Assembly (NCBI GenBank): GCA_017303475.1
Contig: JAFLBO010000019.1
Span: 1-64,000 of the forward strand
Direction of reading: 5' to 3'
Source: Chitinophagales bacterium
GTDB lineage: Bacteria; Bacteroidota; Bacteroidia; Chitinophagales; Saprospiraceae
Length of the DNA stretch: 64,000 nt
Both the position numbers and the translations under genes were made by a program. Shown here in pieces: positions 8,104 to 17,438 of this stretch (position 1 is the first letter of the stretch; every line of letters begins with the position of its first letter). The notes below the pieces were generated by a model. The model was not told the origin of the DNA and searched no databases. It worked only from the letters and a program-made list of their open reading frames with translations.

Positions 8104-9726
8104 ATGAAAAAATATCAGGAACATCCCAGACATGGCGCAATGCGTCAGCATGGTGAAGCGCACAACAGGGAGCACCAGCTTTGGAGCCGGAGAGATTTTC
8201 TCTCCGCAACAGGTATCCTGGGTGCGGGAAGTATGCTGCTGGGTAATATCGGCCTAAAGGCATTTCAGCCTACGCCACTGATGGCATCGCTGGCTAATGG
8301 GGCCAACGACCGGATTTTAGTGCTGATTCGCCTGGATGGTGGTAATGATGGCCTAAATACCATTATTGAACGTGGCAATTCCCATTATTACAACCTTAGG
8401 CCAACCATTGGTATTCAGGAAAATAATCTATGGGCATTGAGCCAGGAATATGGTATGCCATTGGCAACCAATGCTTTACAGCCGCTGTGGGACAACGGAA
8501 TGATGAAGGTGCTGTTTAATGTGGGTTACCCGGACCCAAACTACAGTCACTTCCGATCATATGATATTGTGGCCTCTGCCAGCGACTCTGAGGTGGTGGT
8601 GAATACCGGTTGGATGGGCCGATTCCTGGATAATGAATACGCTGCATTTTTGGAGACTCCGCCCACTGTTCCGCCAGCGTTGCAAATTGGTGTACAAACC
8701 GATCTGGTATTCCGGGCAGAATCTGCTAATATGGCCCTGGCAGTTAGCAGTCCGCAGGAGTTTTATCAGATAGCTCAAACCGGACAATTATATGACACCG
8801 CTCTGCTGGGTAATACACCCAGAGAATTAGAGTTAGCTTATGTAAGACAAACGGCCAATGCGGCTTTCCGCTATGCGGAAACCATCAAGGAGGCATATTC
8901 CAGAGGTAAAAATCAGGTTAACTATCCAACGAATAATTACCTCGCAGAACAACTGGCCATTGTTGCCAAACTAATCAAAGGTAATTTGGGTACCAAGGTG
9001 TATATGGTACACATTGGCGGTTTTGATACCCATGCGGAGCAACTGGATTTTCATTTAAATTTATTGCGCAATCTGTCGGAAGCAGTGAAATCTTTCTACG
9101 ACGATCTGGGTGCAGGCAGTAATCAGGATTTGCCCAAAAATGTGTTGGGTATGACCTTCAGCGAATTTGGCAGAACCATTTATGAAAATGCTTCGCTGGG
9201 TACAGACCATGGTTGGGGGACACCCATGATGCTTTTCGGCGGTGAAATAGGAAATGGATTTGTAGGTCAATATCAGGATCTTAGCAGTCCTGATCCGTTT
9301 GGAGATCCTCAGTTTAGCGTTGACTTCCGGGATGTGTACAGCACTATTTTACAAGATTGGATGGGTAACGACCCTGCGCTGGTTAATTTTGTTCTGGGCC
9401 AGCAACATCCAACCATCAATGGACTAGTGCCGGCCATTGTGCCAACCCTTGGCGATAACGATAAATGTGCACTATTGGGTCATAACCCGGCTCCGGATGA
9501 TATCAATGCTATTGAAATCAAATATGCCATGATGCAAAATGGCCCGGTAAGGCTGCAAATACTGGATACGGCAGGGCATTTGTTGCGTACGCTGGTCAAT
9601 GAATACAGAGATCGAGGCGCCTACACCTTCCGATTCAGGCCAGCGGATTGGTACCTTAGTCCCGGGCAATATCAATACAGGTTGCAATCTGGCGGGCAGA
9701 TTTTCCAGCGGGGAATTAAGTTGTAG
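8104..9726 (+). CDS. DUF1501 domain protein with twin-arginine signal and C-terminal sorting-like domain
   Basis: 540 residues. The N-terminus has a long hydrophilic lead, then SRRDFLSATG and a hydrophobic stretch (ILGAGSMLLG), a good twin-arginine (Tat) signal. The DUF1501 core follows (LIRLDGGNDGLNTI, YSHFRSYDI, HIGGFDTHAEQ, FSEFGRTI, DHGWGTPM), a sulfatase/phosphatase-like fold with conserved Asp and His. The last ~75 residues (GPVRLQILDTAGHLLRTLV ... YQYRLQSGG) resemble a FlgD-Ig/T9SS type A sorting domain. Combination suggests Tat export followed by T9SS surface delivery; this is inference. Partner of the preceding DUF1800 gene. Confidence 0.85.
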   Translation: MKKYQEHPRHGAMRQHGEAHNREHQLWSRRDFLSATGILGAGSMLLGNIGLKAFQPTPLMASLANGANDRILVLIRLDGGNDGLNTIIERGNSHYYNLRPTIGIQENNLWALSQEYGMPLATNALQPLWDNGMMKVLFNVGYPDPNYSHFRSYDIVASASDSEVVVNTGWMGRFLDNEYAAFLETPPTVPPALQIGVQTDLVFRAESANMALAVSSPQEFYQIAQTGQLYDTALLGNTPRELELAYVRQTANAAFRYAETIKEAYSRGKNQVNYPTNNYLAEQLAIVAKLIKGNLGTKVYMVHIGGFDTHAEQLDFHLNLLRNLSEAVKSFYDDLGAGSNQDLPKNVLGMTFSEFGRTIYENASLGTDHGWGTPMMLFGGEIGNGFVGQYQDLSSPDPFGDPQFSVDFRDVYSTILQDWMGNDPALVNFVLGQQHPTINGLVPAIVPTLGDNDKCALLGHNPAPDDINAIEIKYAMMQNGPVRLQILDTAGHLLRTLVNEYRDRGAYTFRFRPADWYLSPGQYQYRLQSGGQIFQRGIKL

Positions 9727-12438
9727 TTACAACTGGGCGTCGAAGATATTTCTCCGGTATGGCACTTTTACAAAGTCGAGCGTACCGGGTTTGACGCCCA
9801 GGAAGAACTCATAGGTGCCACGATCCGGCTGCCAGCGGAAGCTCAACTGCCAGCAGTGCAAATCCCGTGTAAAGCCGAATGAGGGGTACACAAGGGTTTT
9901 GCTAATGAAATCATAGCTGATATTATCTACGTCAAGACTCCATTTGGAGGAAAGAGGAAGACTGCCGGAGAAGTTTAAGCTATTGGTAGACAAGGCGAAA
10001 GTATCTCTGGCTGTGCCATACCCCGTTGGTATAAGCGTGCGGGTGAGTGCAATTCGGTGATCTACCCTGAAGTTGTTGAATATGCTCAACAGGTCGTCTT
10101 TGGGCAGTGTTGGTTTGCTTTGAGTGGCCTGAGTAGGATCTGTGGCCTGACTTTTCTTGCTAAACATATCGCGCAGCTGCTTCACCTGGAAGCCAGTGTT
10201 GAGGGCAAAACCTAACTGAGTGGTGCGCACCAGTTTGCCTGTTTCTTTATACGCAAATTTATTTACCACAACCCCTTTCTCATTGGCAATGTAGGGGTCA
10301 AAAGTGACGTTCCAGGTTAGATTGGAAATGCCTTTAAATAAGCGGAACAAACCTCCTGTGCTGATGGTGCTCCATTTCAGGGAATCGCGCGTGGGTGTGT
10401 AAGAACCCGCAAACGTGAGTCCGTCAAATATCCGTTTTTTGATAACGGTATCCCGTTTGGCCGAATAATATTTGAATTCCAAAACGTTAGTGAAACTGTA
10501 CCCAATACTTACGTCTCGTCGAGCTTGCGAGGGTTTACTGTAATAGGCATCGTCGAAAATGCCGTAAGTAAGGGTGTCTCGTTTATCAGGCCTTAAGTCG
10601 GTAAAGTATGTTTTGAAATAGCGGTCCTGCTGTTTGCGGAAATCGGGTCCGAAGCCTGTGCTGAGGGTGGGGGATACCTTGTGCCGGATGCCCTGGAACC
10701 AGGCTTTTTTTCGTTTGGATTTATGGGTTAAAAACAAAGAGCTGCTGGCGGAGATACCTGCATTATAGGTTCGGAAGGCATTAAATCCCCATTCGCGAGT
10801 GGTAACCACTTCGCCATATTTGGATTTTGATTCATTTAATACCCGCTCCACAAACTCGCCGTTTTGGAAAATACTGTCGTAAACCAGGGTCACCTTGTCG
10901 TTCAATGCCCTGTTGATGGTATATGGATACCAGTTTTCTTCATATCGCAGATTAGGGGTGATATTGATGTATTTGAATAGTTTCAGCACATAGTCGGTTC
11001 GGATTTCGTGCTGCATACCCATTCGTGCATTTTCCAGGGTTTCTTTTTCGAACAGGAGGGTATCAACTGTTCGGATGGAATTATCCAGTTTACTGTTGTA
11101 GGTGAGCGAGATTTTTTCATACCATTTTTCCTTGCCAACCTGGATTTTGCGTTTGAAAGGATAAACCCGCTGCATGGTAAACTGTGCACTGGGCAGGGTT
11201 ATATCCATTTGGCGGGTATTGTTGTTTTGAGAGTGGCGCAAGCCAATGGAATATTGGTAGGGCTTGCCCGGAAAAGTTTTAGTAAACGCCAGGTTAGAAC
11301 TCAATGTATTGGTAAATACGCTGTTGTAGTCGTTTTGGTTCCTTTGTTGGTCTCTGTTGGTTTGAATATTCACAGATCCATTCAGGCGGCGGGAGGGGTG
11401 CGCCTTGGGGTCCTGGGTATGAGTCCATTGTAGCCCAAAAGACTTGGCTGAGACTTTTTGCGCTCTGGAATCTTCTGTTACCCTGTTGTTAAAGGTGAGG
11501 TTGAAATTGCCATTGTTTCTGTATCGGTAGTTGTATCTTGACGATGCTGTTACCCCCCAGGTGCCTCCGGTGAAGGCCCGTAGCATGACAGTTGCATCCA
11601 TGTGTTCTGAAATAGGTTGATACCAGCCCAGTCCTTCAAAACCAAAACCTTCTGCAGTACGGAAGTCAAAATCTTTAGGTATAAGTAACCCCGCTTTTCT
11701 TGTTTTAGTTACAGGGAAAAAGCCAAAGGGAATAACTAGTGGTGTGGGGATACCGCCAATTTCGAGGTTGGAAAGTCCGGTTACCACCAATTTATCCTGA
11801 ATTACCTTCAATTTTTTGGTTCGGATGCCAAAATGTGGATGTGGATCATCACAGGTGGTAATGATGGCATCTTTGTTGTATATGATATTACGCGCTTTTT
11901 GAGAGGTGTCTGCAGTAGCGGTGCTGATGAATTTTGCTTTTTCTCCCAGCACATACAAATCCTCTTGTTGCGTGCGGGCTTCGTAAATGATGCCCTTTTT
12001 GGATTTGAAATTGTATCGGAGTTTGGAGGCGGTGAACTGTTGTTCTCCGTCTTTGAAATCGGGCAATCCAATTGGCTGGCCGGTACTATCCTGCAATGGT
12101 TGTGCAGAAATTTCGTTATTCCCATAATCCAGCAAAATGTAACCTGCCTTGATATTTAACGTCGTATAAGTAACTGTTGCGCCTCCATAGAGGTGCACTT
12201 GTTTGTTTTTAACATCAAACCACATGGAATCTTCAGCAGCGTACTCAACTACCTCATCCAAACCGTCATTGCTAAATTTTATCCGCGACAAATCAACCGT
12301 AGCAGAATCCCGGAACACGGGAGGTGTAATAGAATCGCTATGGAAAAGCGTATCTGGAATCTGTGCTCCGAGCCGACTGCTTAAGAGCAGGCAGGCAATT
12401 TGGAATAAATGCCGATATTTGCCGGGGAATTGGAACAC
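9727..12438 (-). CDS. lptD: LPS-assembly protein LptD-like outer membrane barrel
   Basis: 903 residues. A short N-terminal signal-like segment (HLFQIACLLLSSRLGAQ) precedes an OstA/LptA-like domain (residues ~60-160: MWFDVKNKQVHLYGGATVTY, LRYNFKSKKGIIYEART) and a large C-terminal beta barrel rich in alternating aromatic strands. This is the Bacteroidota LptD, which inserts lipopolysaccharide into the outer leaflet with LptE. The start is a GTG at 12438; the divergent amidase begins 38 bases away, so the two share a very short control region. Its stop is immediately next to the end of the DUF1501 gene (convergent, no gap). Confidence 0.82.
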   Translation of the reverse strand: MFQFPGKYRHLFQIACLLLSSRLGAQIPDTLFHSDSITPPVFRDSATVDLSRIKFSNDGLDEVVEYAAEDSMWFDVKNKQVHLYGGATVTYTTLNIKAGYILLDYGNNEISAQPLQDSTGQPIGLPDFKDGEQQFTASKLRYNFKSKKGIIYEARTQQEDLYVLGEKAKFISTATADTSQKARNIIYNKDAIITTCDDPHPHFGIRTKKLKVIQDKLVVTGLSNLEIGGIPTPLVIPFGFFPVTKTRKAGLLIPKDFDFRTAEGFGFEGLGWYQPISEHMDATVMLRAFTGGTWGVTASSRYNYRYRNNGNFNLTFNNRVTEDSRAQKVSAKSFGLQWTHTQDPKAHPSRRLNGSVNIQTNRDQQRNQNDYNSVFTNTLSSNLAFTKTFPGKPYQYSIGLRHSQNNNTRQMDITLPSAQFTMQRVYPFKRKIQVGKEKWYEKISLTYNSKLDNSIRTVDTLLFEKETLENARMGMQHEIRTDYVLKLFKYINITPNLRYEENWYPYTINRALNDKVTLVYDSIFQNGEFVERVLNESKSKYGEVVTTREWGFNAFRTYNAGISASSSLFLTHKSKRKKAWFQGIRHKVSPTLSTGFGPDFRKQQDRYFKTYFTDLRPDKRDTLTYGIFDDAYYSKPSQARRDVSIGYSFTNVLEFKYYSAKRDTVIKKRIFDGLTFAGSYTPTRDSLKWSTISTGGLFRLFKGISNLTWNVTFDPYIANEKGVVVNKFAYKETGKLVRTTQLGFALNTGFQVKQLRDMFSKKSQATDPTQATQSKPTLPKDDLLSIFNNFRVDHRIALTRTLIPTGYGTARDTFALSTNSLNFSGSLPLSSKWSLDVDNISYDFISKTLVYPSFGFTRDLHCWQLSFRWQPDRGTYEFFLGVKPGTLDFVKVPYRRNIFDAQL

Positions 12439-12475
12439 AGGTGTTGTTGATGGCTTTTTTACAAGGTTCGCGTTT

Positions 12476-13846
12476 ATGAAGTCAAACTTCGTCCTTCAAA
12501 CGTTCACGCTGCTTATTGCGTGGCTTCTTTTTGAAAATTTTAACCTTTCTACCGGTGCGTGGACACACCAGAGATGGGATGGCTCAAGCGACCGCAAAAG
12601 TAAAGAAGCTCTGGCAAACCACTATGCAGCGGCGCCAATACCCGACAATTCAGGTGCGAAAATTTTCTCATCTGCTCCTCAGCCGCCATATAAAATCAAA
12701 ACCATTGTATTGGACGCCGGCCATGGAGGCAAAGACCCTGGCTGTAAGGGCGCCTCGGCTTTTGAAAAAGACAATACCCTGTCTATTGTTTTGCGACTAG
12801 GGGCATATATTGAGGAAAATTATCCAGAGATAAAAGTGATTTACACACGGGATACCGATGTGTTTATTGAGCTAAATGAACGGGCAGCCATTGCCAACCG
12901 GAATAACGCTGATCTGTTTATCAGTGTACATTGCAATGCTTTGCCCGGAAAAGCAGTACAGGGCGCTGAAACATATGTTTTGGGCTTACACCGGTCAAAA
13001 GATAATCTGGATGTTGCCAAAAGGGAGAATGCTTCCATTTATTTGGAAGATGATTATCAAAAAAATTATGCCGGATATGACCCCGAAAGCCCTGAAGCAG
13101 AGATCTTTGCCAGCCTTTGGCAAAGTGCATACCTTGAGCAGAGTATTTTGTTTGCAGGGTATGTTCAGCAATTTGCCAGTGCAGTAGCATTCAGGGAGGA
13201 CCGAGGGGTGAAACAGGCTGGTTTCCTGGTATTGAGAGAAACGGCAATGCCCTCCGTGTTGGTGGAGGCCGGCTATTTAACCAATGCCACGGAAGATATA
13301 TTTTTGGCATCCGAAGAAGGCAGAGAGCAAGTTGCCTTGGCCATTTTTCAGGCGTTTGAAGCTTATAAGCGTCATATGGAAACAGGCAAGCCACTGGACA
13401 ATGTAGCTGAGGCTCCTGCGCCGAAAAAAACACCGCAGCCCAAACCCGCTGCGCCAAAGCCTGCACCCCAGACAACTGGAACAGCTAGTATTGAAAAAAA
13501 GACTATCGCTACTCCACCTGCTACCACAACACCCAAGGCAACTCCGGTAGCCAATAAAACGAACACCTCAACAGTAGCAAAATCAAAACCCCCAGTGAAT
13601 ACTCCGGTGCAGGAAAAGCCGGTGGTCAAACAGGAGCCGGTTTATGCGATCCTGTTATTGGCATGGCCAAACAAACTTGATCCAAATGTGGGGCAGTTAA
13701 GCTTGATGACCAATGTAAAGGAGAAGTTTCATGATGGTAAATACCATTATTACTCCGGCAGATATACTTCCAGGGCAGATGCAGAGAAAATCCTGCCTGA
13801 AATTCACAATATGGGCTTTAAAACTGCCAGTATAGTACAGCAGTAA
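12476..13846 (+). CDS. N-acetylmuramoyl-L-alanine amidase with SPOR domain
   Basis: 456 residues. A signal peptide (MKSNFVLQTFTLLIAWLLF) leads to an Amidase_3 catalytic domain: DAGHGGKDPG with zinc ligand His83, EKDN with the Glu ligand, and FISVHCNA with His152. A Pro/Ala/Lys/Thr-rich linker (about residues 305-380) joins a C-terminal SPOR-like domain that binds denuded septal glycan. It should cleave the amide between MurNAc and the stem peptide during cell separation. The frame is open upstream to 12203, but that part is antisense to lptD and lacks family similarity. Confidence 0.92.
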   Translation: MKSNFVLQTFTLLIAWLLFENFNLSTGAWTHQRWDGSSDRKSKEALANHYAAAPIPDNSGAKIFSSAPQPPYKIKTIVLDAGHGGKDPGCKGASAFEKDNTLSIVLRLGAYIEENYPEIKVIYTRDTDVFIELNERAAIANRNNADLFISVHCNALPGKAVQGAETYVLGLHRSKDNLDVAKRENASIYLEDDYQKNYAGYDPESPEAEIFASLWQSAYLEQSILFAGYVQQFASAVAFREDRGVKQAGFLVLRETAMPSVLVEAGYLTNATEDIFLASEEGREQVALAIFQAFEAYKRHMETGKPLDNVAEAPAPKKTPQPKPAAPKPAPQTTGTASIEKKTIATPPATTTPKATPVANKTNTSTVAKSKPPVNTPVQEKPVVKQEPVYAILLLAWPNKLDPNVGQLSLMTNVKEKFHDGKYHYYSGRYTSRADAEKILPEIHNMGFKTASIVQQ

Positions 13847-13896
13847 CCGCTCTCAACCCTTTCTTTCCAAATCCATCGCAATCACCTCCAATCAAA

Positions 13897-15006
13897 ATGT
13901 TCAAACTTAGTAACGAAGTTAAAATCGGGATCCTGGCCCTGGTCGCACTGGCGCTTGGTTTTTGGGGTTTCCAATTCCTCAAGGGCAGTAATGTGCTCAG
14001 CGCATCCAAAAACCTATATGTAAAATACGAAAATGTGGATCAACTCCGACCTTCCAGCCCGGTCTTTATCAAAGGTTTTCAGGTGGGGATGGTAAAAGAT
14101 ATGTACATTGATAAAACCGACGATAAAACCATTATCGTAAAGTTGAATATTAACGGCAATGTAGATATTCCCAAAGACGCCATTGCCTCCATTATTGGGA
14201 TGAGTTTGATGGGAGGTAAAGCGGTGGAAATCTTAATCCCGCATCCTTGCGATGGCGATTGTGCGGAAGACGGGGATTACCTGATTGGTGGTTCCAAATC
14301 TTTGATTGAGAGTCTATTGGGAAGTCCGGACGATTTTGATGTGTATACAGAAAGGATCAAGCAGGGGCTTTCCATCAATTTTGATTCGTTGGCAAAGGCC
14401 AATCCCAATGGTATGGCCGGATCAGTGGTTTCATTGGAGAATGCCATCCATAATATTGAAACAATGACCCGGCAACTGAATGATATTCTGGCGCTGAACA
14501 AGCAGAATATCGCAGCCATTACCAGCAATTTTGCTTCCATTAGCGGCACTATCAAGGCCAACGACAAGAACATCAGCGATGCTATTTCCAATCTTTCAGC
14601 GCTGAGTGAGCAGTTGAAAAACGCGGGCCTTGACCAGACTTCCAAAAAAGCTGCCAGCGCCATAGATTCCATGGCCATGTCGCTCAGCGCTCTTCGGGGC
14701 ACTTTGGCTGTTACAACCGGTACCTTGCACAAAGTGGATACACTGGCGCAAAACCTGGTACAGGGCAAAGGTTTGGTGGGTAAAACGCTCACCGACGAAG
14801 AACTGTACAATAATCTGGTAAGCACGAGCCGTCACTTGCATCTGCTGCTGCAGGATTTGCGTATGCATCCGGAACGTTACAACACAGTGAAGGTCAAGCT
14901 ATTTGGCAAAAAGCGTTCCCGCTATGCCAATCCGGTGGATGATCCGGCGTATCAAATGTTGGTAGACAGTCTGGAGCGCGATTACAGCCGCAAAGTCAAA
15001 AACTGA
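13897..15006 (+). CDS. MCE (MlaD-like) family lipid-transport protein
   Basis: 369 residues: N-terminal membrane anchor (EVKIGILALVALALGFWGFQFL), an MCE domain at about residues 40-120 (LYVKYENVDQLRPSSPVFIKGFQVGMV) and a long helical C-terminal part. MlaD-like proteins form hexameric rings that carry phospholipids between inner and outer membranes, working with MlaE/MlaF, which are not in the window. It follows the amidase by 50 bases on the same strand and belongs to an envelope gene group with lptD. Confidence 0.9.
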   Translation: MFKLSNEVKIGILALVALALGFWGFQFLKGSNVLSASKNLYVKYENVDQLRPSSPVFIKGFQVGMVKDMYIDKTDDKTIIVKLNINGNVDIPKDAIASIIGMSLMGGKAVEILIPHPCDGDCAEDGDYLIGGSKSLIESLLGSPDDFDVYTERIKQGLSINFDSLAKANPNGMAGSVVSLENAIHNIETMTRQLNDILALNKQNIAAITSNFASISGTIKANDKNISDAISNLSALSEQLKNAGLDQTSKKAASAIDSMAMSLSALRGTLAVTTGTLHKVDTLAQNLVQGKGLVGKTLTDEELYNNLVSTSRHLHLLLQDLRMHPERYNTVKVKLFGKKRSRYANPVDDPAYQMLVDSLERDYSRKVKN

Positions 15007-15015
15007 TCTGCTCTT

Positions 15016-15573
15016 ATGGAAAAGAAAATCCGGCCCTTGTACGATCAGTACGGGGCGGATGGATATTACCGGCAGTTTTCGGAGGAATATGAGAACCCTC
15101 ATTTCCCGGAAATCAAGGCCTTGTTGCTGCAAAATCTATACAGGCTGGATTGTAGCTCGGGGGTGCTGGATTTTTCTGCAGGTGGCGGGGAGGTAAGTAT
15201 GGTGCTTCAGGAGGCTGGAATACAGGGTATTTCAGGTTCTGATCCTTTTACACATCAGTTGTATAGCCGTCAAACCGGATTGCCTTGTATGGAGCTCTCT
15301 TTTCGAGACGTGATTCGAAACGGCTTGCCCGGGCGGTATTCTGTTGTTATTTCATCCTTTGCCTTGCATTTGTGTCCGGAAAAGGAATTGTTTCCGCTTA
15401 CCTGGAATTTATTGCAGGCTGCTCCGTTGCTTGTACTCATTACGCCGCACAAGCGTCCTGAGTTGGAAAAACTCGCTGGAATAACCTTGTTATGGGAGGA
15501 TTTCGTGGAGACTGCCAGAGGCAAAAAAGTTCGAATGAAAGCCTATGGGATGGAAACAAAAAACGCTGAGTAG
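15016..15573 (+). CDS. Class I SAM-dependent methyltransferase-like protein
   Basis: 185 residues. The motif I region VLDFSAGGGEVSMVL (about residues 48-62) and the SDPF acidic loop fit a Rossmann methyltransferase; VVISSFALHLCPE fits motif IV/V. It begins 9 bases after the MCE gene and is probably cotranscribed. The protein is short for the family, lacking an obvious substrate domain; the substrate is unknown. Weakly related sequences are annotated as class I methyltransferases in Bacteroidota; this is from recognition of motifs only. Confidence 0.7.
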   Translation: MEKKIRPLYDQYGADGYYRQFSEEYENPHFPEIKALLLQNLYRLDCSSGVLDFSAGGGEVSMVLQEAGIQGISGSDPFTHQLYSRQTGLPCMELSFRDVIRNGLPGRYSVVISSFALHLCPEKELFPLTWNLLQAAPLLVLITPHKRPELEKLAGITLLWEDFVETARGKKVRMKAYGMETKNAE

Positions 15574-15598
15574 CATTATGCACTACTCAGCGTTTTTT
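15561..15598. terminator. Bidirectional terminator between methyltransferase and DUF433 genes
   Basis: AAACGCTGAGTAG / CTACTCAGCGTTT stem followed by T on the plus strand and by T-rich sequence when read on the minus strand. It overlaps the last codons of the methyltransferase gene and serves both convergent genes. Confidence 0.85.
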
Positions 15599-15620
15599 GT
15601 TGTGGTAATATTCTGGAGTA

Positions 15621-15905
15621 TTAAGCAGCGGCTGCAAACATACGGCCGGTGTTAACCTGAATATTAGCCTGTGGGCCATTAATGGCCGAAGCGATTTGCT
15701 CTACGGTGTACTGACGATTCATCAGGTCGTACACTTCCAGTGCTTGGTCGCGGGTGATGGAAGGGAATTCATTAAGGAACTCATTGACTGATACGCCAAT
15801 GCGCAGGAAGTCAAAAAAAGTTTCTACCCGAATTCGGGTTCCGCTGAAAACGGGTGCTCCATCTTGGATCTCAGGGTGTGCGCTGATTGAGGAAAAAGGG
15901 CTCAT
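15621..15905 (-). CDS. DUF433 domain protein
   Basis: 94 residues from the ATG at 15905. The DUF433 signature is clear: ISAHPEIQDGAPVFSGTRIRV, FLRIGVSVNEFLNEFPSIT and ITRDQALEVYDL. DUF433 proteins are small helix-turn-helix-like proteins, often the antitoxin-like member of pairs with a PIN or DUF5615 toxin. No toxin-like gene is next to it here, so it may be an orphan. The frame extends 11 codons further to 15938, without family support. Confidence 0.8.
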   Translation of the reverse strand: MSPFSSISAHPEIQDGAPVFSGTRIRVETFFDFLRIGVSVNEFLNEFPSITRDQALEVYDLMNRQYTVEQIASAINGPQANIQVNTGRMFAAAA

Positions 15906-16084
15906 CCGACACTGCTGTTTTTTTAGTGTGTACCACAATGGGGACTACACAATTACAAGGGATTAGTGAACTGGTGTGGATTAAAACGATTTAGTGGTGC
16001 GAAGTTAGACAATGTTAACAAGCCTCAAAATTTTGCCCCGTCTTTTTTTCAAAAATCATGGATTGACCTGTTAATGACCAAGGG

Positions 16085-16165
16085 AAAACCCTGAATAGAC
16101 TGCTGGACGTTGGACAATAGACTGTTAATTAGCAGCACAAGTCTAATGTCCAGCAGTCCAACGTC
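16085..16165. repeat. Imperfect inverted repeat downstream of manC
   Basis: Words GTTGGAC and CTGCTGGAC on the left are mirrored by GTCCAGCAGTCCAACGTC on the right around a spacer with TTAATTAG. It ends just past the manC stop and may act as a terminator, but it also looks like a low-complexity repeat. The rest of 15906-16167 contains no gene that I can see. Confidence 0.4.
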
Positions 16166-16167
16166 CT

Positions 16168-17247
16168 CTACAAGTGTTTAGCGCCAGTCTTCTCTTTAAC
16201 CATTGCGGTTACTTGTTTAACTTCCTGTTCTTTTGATTTAGGGTAAATCAGCAGCGCATCAGGCGTGTCTACAATGATATAATCGTGCAGGTCTTTGACC
16301 ACTGCAAGTTTGCCTTCCGGAATCCGGATCAGGGTATCGTGGGTGTCCAACGCAAGAACGTTGCCCTGGATAGCATTTCCGTTTTCATCTTTTTGATATT
16401 CAGCATGCAAGCTGGCCCAGGTGCCCAGATCGCTCCATCCAAATTCGGCCGGAATGGTGAATACGTTTTGCGCCTTCTCCATGATAGCAAAGTCTACGGA
16501 AATATTGGGCGTAGTGGGGTAGGCTTCGTCAATAAAGGCTTGTTCCTGGGCAGTGTTGTACACATTTTTACCTTTTCCCAGAATATCATAAATTTCTGTG
16601 GCCAGCTCTTGGTAAGCGGCCAGGATGCTGCTGGCGCGCCAGATAAAAATGCCGGCATTCCAGAGGTATTCGCCACTGGCGATGAATTCCTGTGCAGTGG
16701 TTAGGTCTGGTTTTTCTGCAAAACGTTTCACCCTGCAGATGCCGGGGGCTTGTTCTTTGCCCATTTGAATGTATCCATAACCGGTATCAGGGCGCGATGG
16801 CTGAATACCCAGGGTGAGAAGCGCTTCATTTTCGGCAGAAAATGCCAGTGCGGTTTCTATTTTTTCCAGGAATGCCGCTTCTTTCAAGACAATATGGTCT
16901 GAAGGAGCCATCACGAAATTGGCTTCCGGATCAATGGAGGCGAGCTTAAAGGCTGTCCAGGCAACGCAAGGAGCTGTATTGTTGCGACTGGGTTCGCAGA
17001 GAATTTGATTTTCGGATATTTCAGGAATTTGTTCCTGGATCAATGCTTTATAGGCTGCATTGGTTACGATAAAAATCCGTTCTGCAGGGCAGATAGGCAG
17101 GAAACGTTCAAAAGTGAGTCGGAGTAGGCTTTTGCCTACGCCGAGCATATCCAGAAATTGCTTGGGCCGGGCTTCCCGGCTTCCTGGCCAGAAGCGACTT
17201 CCAACGCCGCCGGCCATGATGGCTACGAATGTATGTGGGTGTTGCAT
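16168..17247 (-). CDS. manC: Mannose-1-phosphate guanylyltransferase
   Basis: 359 residues beginning MQHPHTFVAIMAGGVGSRFW. The nucleotidyltransferase signature GGVGSRFWPGSREARPKQF, the APSDH block and the FAEKPD block fit GDP-mannose pyrophosphorylase, which turns mannose-1-phosphate + GTP into GDP-mannose. It provides the substrate for the gmd and fcl products encoded upstream in the same operon. The open frame runs 41 codons further upstream, but these are translated tandem repeat (ACTCAAAA units) and not protein family sequence, so the ATG at 17247 is preferred. Confidence 0.93.
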   Translation of the reverse strand: MQHPHTFVAIMAGGVGSRFWPGSREARPKQFLDMLGVGKSLLRLTFERFLPICPAERIFIVTNAAYKALIQEQIPEISENQILCEPSRNNTAPCVAWTAFKLASIDPEANFVMAPSDHIVLKEAAFLEKIETALAFSAENEALLTLGIQPSRPDTGYGYIQMGKEQAPGICRVKRFAEKPDLTTAQEFIASGEYLWNAGIFIWRASSILAAYQELATEIYDILGKGKNVYNTAQEQAFIDEAYPTTPNISVDFAIMEKAQNVFTIPAEFGWSDLGTWASLHAEYQKDENGNAIQGNVLALDTHDTLIRIPEGKLAVVKDLHDYIIVDTPDALLIYPKSKEQEVKQVTAMVKEKTGAKHL

Positions 17248-17264
17248 GCAAGAGGAGTGTGCGG

Positions 17265-17330
17265 GTTTTTGAGTTTTTGAGTTTTTGAGTTTTTGAGTTT
17301 TCGAGTTTTCGAGTGTTTGAGTTGGTGAGT
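17265..17330 (-). repeat. Tandem ACTCAAAA tract upstream of manC
   Basis: On the coding strand this is a series of ACTCAAAA/ACTCGAAA units with almost no G, ending about 18 bases before the manC start. The gap between fcl and manC contains only this tract and the CGCAAAG-type tract at 17330-17362. Confidence 0.8.
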
Positions 17331-17362
17331 GCTTTTGCGCTCTTTGCGCCTTTGGCGGTGAA
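17330..17362 (-). repeat. Low-complexity CGCCAAAGGCGCAAAG tract
   Basis: Reads CCGCCAAAGGCGCAAAGAGC on the minus strand. Same kind of word repeat as at 1594-1628 and 43619-43675. Confidence 0.55.
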
Positions 17363-17438
17363 CCCCGCAAAGATCGGAAAAGGAGTACGTTGTGTAAAGG
17401 GAGCAGGGTGGCTTTATATGATCTTTTGGATAAGTTTT

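Noticed and set aside
12203..12475. N-terminal 91-residue extension of the amidase
   Set aside because: This part is antisense to lptD and has no amidase character; a signal peptide starts at 12476.
15621..15905. Toxin-antitoxin pair with DUF433 antitoxin
   Set aside because: No PIN or DUF5615 gene is adjacent on either side.
17248..17370. 41-residue N-terminal extension of ManC (ENSKTQKLKNSKTQ)
   Set aside because: It is translated ACTCAAAA tandem repeat; the family starts at the ATG at 17247.
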